Below are positions 23,138 through 24,816 of a stretch of 24,816 nt of DNA, piece after piece (the first letter of the stretch is position 1; every line of letters begins with the position of its first letter). This stretch comes from Clostridiaceae bacterium AF10-41 (lineage in GTDB: Bacteria > Bacillota > Clostridia > Clostridiales > Clostridiaceae). A program made the translations under genes and the position numbers. The notes below the pieces were generated by a model, which did not search any database, was not told the DNA's origin, and saw only the letters and a list, made by a program, of their open reading frames with translations. The stretch is from contig JAQCTH010000054.1 in assembly GCA_027686065.1 (NCBI GenBank), forward strand, positions 1 to 24,816, read 5' to 3'.

Positions 23138-23407
23138 ATGAAATTAGACGAGTATGATTATATAATGGTGTTTACTTCTCATTATAGAGCACTTTATATT
23201 TATGATAGATTAAGAGTAAAGAAGATAAAAACAAAATTAGTTACAGCTCCTAATAAGATTAATATAAGTTGCACACAAGCCTTAAAGATTAAAGAAGATG
23301 ATAAAGAAACAATTAAATTAGAGCTAGAAAGAAATAATATATTCCCAACAGCTGTTTTTAAAATTATAGCAGATGGAAATAAAGAAGAGTATGAATTGAT
23401 AGAATAA
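23138..23407 (+). CDS. DUF3343 small protein (putative Se/S carrier-like)
   Basis: 89 residues, with TTGGAGAG before the ATG. The sequence fits DUF3343: an N-terminal strand ending in FTSHYRALYIYDRL, then KLVTAPNKINISC with Cys45, a QALKIKEDD segment and an acidic helix. In the family the conserved cysteine in this place (usually followed by Gly) is proposed to carry sulfur or selenium; here Cys45 is followed by Thr, a small departure. Members often lie beside orphan-selD genes and class V cysteine-desulfurase-like genes, one of which is at 17379 in this window. Here it instead precedes a propeller gene by 21 bases, sharing its transcript, behind a sigma-K-like promoter. So either it has a sporulation role or it is the family fold reused. 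The carrier role is proposed, not proven. Confidence 0.75.
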   Translation: MKLDEYDYIMVFTSHYRALYIYDRLRVKKIKTKLVTAPNKINISCTQALKIKEDDKETIKLELERNNIFPTAVFKIIADGNKEEYELIE

Positions 23408-23428
23408 AATAGGAGGAAAAAGGAATCC

Positions 23429-24816
23429 ATGATTAATGCAGTTAGTAAAAACATTTATTATGTGTCTAAGCTTGGAACAGATACAGTATCTATTGTTGAT
23501 GGAGATAATCTAAGCATTATAGAGGAAGTTAAAGTTGGTCCAAGGCCTTATGATATAGCTATAGATAATAAGAATAATGTGTATATTGCAACTGATAGAG
23601 ATAACAAAGTTACTATTATTAATCATGCTACTAAAGCAAAAAAAAGTTTATATATACCTAACAATGGACATATTAAAGTGGATTCCATCTCTCAAAGAAT
23701 TTATGTTTCTAGTACAGAAGAAGTACATGCATATAGCTTATATGATGGTGAGGAATTTGGAAGGATAAATGGATTTATTGCTGTAGATTGTATCGGTTTA
23801 AATAGTGATGGTAGTAAGCTTTTTATTCTTGATATTTTTCAAAATGAAATAACAGTTTATAATACATCATCATTAATGTTAATTAAAAAATACAATAAAA
23901 TTGGAATGGCTCCAAATTATATTTTTATAGAAGAGGAAGAAAGATACATTTATATATCAAACAAAAGTGCAAGCAGAGGGAAATTTACAGGCAATATACA
24001 TGTAGTAGACTTAGAAAGTGATAAGATTTCATATATAGAATTTCCCTTAGGATCTAGCATTACAGATTTAGAAGGAAATTCTAATTATTTATACGCAGTT
24101 AATAATGGATTAAATAGAATAGATATTATAGATTTAAAAAAATATGAAATTACAGAAAGTATAAAAACTACCTTAGAAGAACCTCAAAAAATAAGAATAT
24201 CTTACGATAAAAGGTTTCTTTTAGCAACAAGTAAAGATAATAAAGGAAGAGGAGCTTTAGATATAATTGATATAGAAAAACAAATAATAGTAAATACATT
24301 TAAGTTTAAAGAAAACAATTGCAATCCATATGATATAGGAATTATTAAAGAAGAAAAAATTTTATATAATAGCTTAAAGGAAAACTTAAATGAAAATAAA
24401 GTGTCAGCCATATTAGCAAATAAAGTATTATCTACTTATAAAGAAAAAATAATATTTCAGCAGGAAACTAATGAATTGATTTCAGAGGAAATAATAGAAG
24501 TAGAAGAAGTAATATTTGAAAATTGTAAAGTTGTAGAAGAAAGCAAAAGTAGAGAGTTAATAGATAATAAAAAAAATTATTTAATATTTAAGTTCGAATT
24601 TTATATTCCATATTATATAAGTTGCATTAATTCTGAAAAGGAAAAAATAATTATTAAAGGTATCTTAAATGGAAAGCAAAAAGCTGTTTTATATATTGAA
24701 GATAATACTTCTTTAGATGATTTAGATTTTATTATAAGATCATCAACTCAGCTTATGATAACACCTTATATAAAAGATAGATTTATTATATTTGATGCAA
24801 GTTCAATTATAACAAC
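23429..24816 (+). CDS. YncE-like beta-propeller protein with SPOCS-like C-terminus (partial, runs off the end)
   Basis: At least 462 residues with no stop before the window end. The ATG follows AGGAGG (23411-23416) at a spacing of about 12. Residues 1-310 carry YVTN/YncE-type propeller repeats of about 45 residues, each with a strand such as YYVSKLGTDTVSIVDGDN, then a VGPRPYDIAID-like turn; similar units recur at NNVYIATDRDNKVTIIN, LYAVNNGLNRIDIIDL and FLLATSKDNKGRGALDIID. A spacer rich in Glu/Ile follows (about 345-380). The last part, from about 384, LIFKFEFYIPYYIS and KIIIKGILNG, resembles the SPOCS/DUF3794 domain of clostridial spore proteins, again by likeness only. There is no signal peptide. 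Cotranscribed with DUF3343 from a sigma-K-like promoter, it is probably a spore coat protein. No other gene is seen in this stretch. Confidence 0.8.
   Translation, partial: MINAVSKNIYYVSKLGTDTVSIVDGDNLSIIEEVKVGPRPYDIAIDNKNNVYIATDRDNKVTIINHATKAKKSLYIPNNGHIKVDSISQRIYVSSTEEVHAYSLYDGEEFGRINGFIAVDCIGLNSDGSKLFILDIFQNEITVYNTSSLMLIKKYNKIGMAPNYIFIEEEERYIYISNKSASRGKFTGNIHVVDLESDKISYIEFPLGSSITDLEGNSNYLYAVNNGLNRIDIIDLKKYEITESIKTTLEEPQKIRISYDKRFLLATSKDNKGRGALDIIDIEKQIIVNTFKFKENNCNPYDIGIIKEEKILYNSLKENLNENKVSAILANKVLSTYKEKIIFQQETNELISEEIIEVEEVIFENCKVVEESKSRELIDNKKNYLIFKFEFYIPYYISCINSEKEKIIIKGILNGKQKAVLYIEDNTSLDDLDFIIRSSTQLMITPYIKDRFIIFDASSIIT

Noticed and set aside
23577..23768. Separate 63-codon gene inside the propeller gene, plus-strand alternative frame
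   Set aside because: It lies in another frame of the long open frame 23429-24816, which has a strong ribosome binding site and clear propeller repeats.
24202..24411. Minus-strand 69-codon frame
   Set aside because: It is antisense to the propeller gene, with no ribosome binding site and a hydrophobic low-complexity translation.
1..24816. CRISPR array, tRNA, rRNA, IS or phage integration site
   Set aside because: I saw no regularly spaced repeats, cloverleaf-like G/C-rich islands, transposase or integrase motifs on either strand.

Overview
The window looks like chromosomal DNA from a low-GC, anaerobic, spore-forming Clostridium (cluster I type). The base composition is strongly AT-rich, arginine is mostly AGA-coded, ribosome binding sites are strong (AGGAGG-like), and the products include anaerobic amino-acid/purine enzymes and cysteine-rich spore-surface proteins. 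I see no rRNA, tRNA, CRISPR, IS element or phage gene.

Layout. (1) 118-1098: a membrane-anchored alpha/beta hydrolase. (2) 1335-6378: an operon of ygeY, ygeW, carbamate kinase and ygeX, the core of the cluster that E. coli and anaerobes use for purine/urate-derived ureido compounds and 2,3-diaminopropionate. A near-consensus sigma-54 promoter sits in front of it (1335-1351), with GATA-like dyads upstream that could bind an enhancer-binding activator. A strong terminator at 6342-6378 closes it. The inferred chemistry is: YgeY removes a ureido/acyl group, YgeW works phosphorolytically to release carbamoyl phosphate, ArcC makes ATP from that, and YgeX splits diaminopropionate to pyruvate and ammonia. 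(3) 6555-10835: a MacB-like fused ABC exporter whose promoter carries an 11-bp-period direct repeat, followed by an OmpR-type regulator and a histidine kinase with a short extracellular loop. This is probably a cell-envelope or antimicrobial stress module. (4) 10855-13833: single genes for threonine aldolase (minus strand, TTG start), an unknown membrane protein, and a PHP-family phosphatase. (5) 13930-15516: an uncharacterised helical protein rich in His and Glu, a hemerythrin-like protein, and a small CxxC DUF1858 protein, which together suggest redox, O2 or NO handling. (6) 15541-24816: a spore-surface region. Two paralogous cysteine-rich proteins lie in opposite orientations and enclose a DUF4489-type cysteine-rich protein, a class V aminotransferase/cysteine-desulfurase-like enzyme and an FAD amine oxidase. 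Next come a protein with an apparent beta-propeller and a coiled coil, a DUF3343 protein, and a YncE-like propeller protein with a SPOCS-like C-terminus that runs off the window end.

Three promoters in region 6 fit the mother-cell sigma-K pattern (AC, 16 bases, CATANNNTA), two exactly and one with a single mismatch. They precede both paralogs and the DUF3343/propeller operon, which ties these genes to late sporulation. The most novel-looking items are the sigma-54 control of the yge operon, the inverted coat-protein pair with enzymes between them, the DUF3343 protein in an apparent spore operon, and the unknown helical protein beside the hemerythrin.
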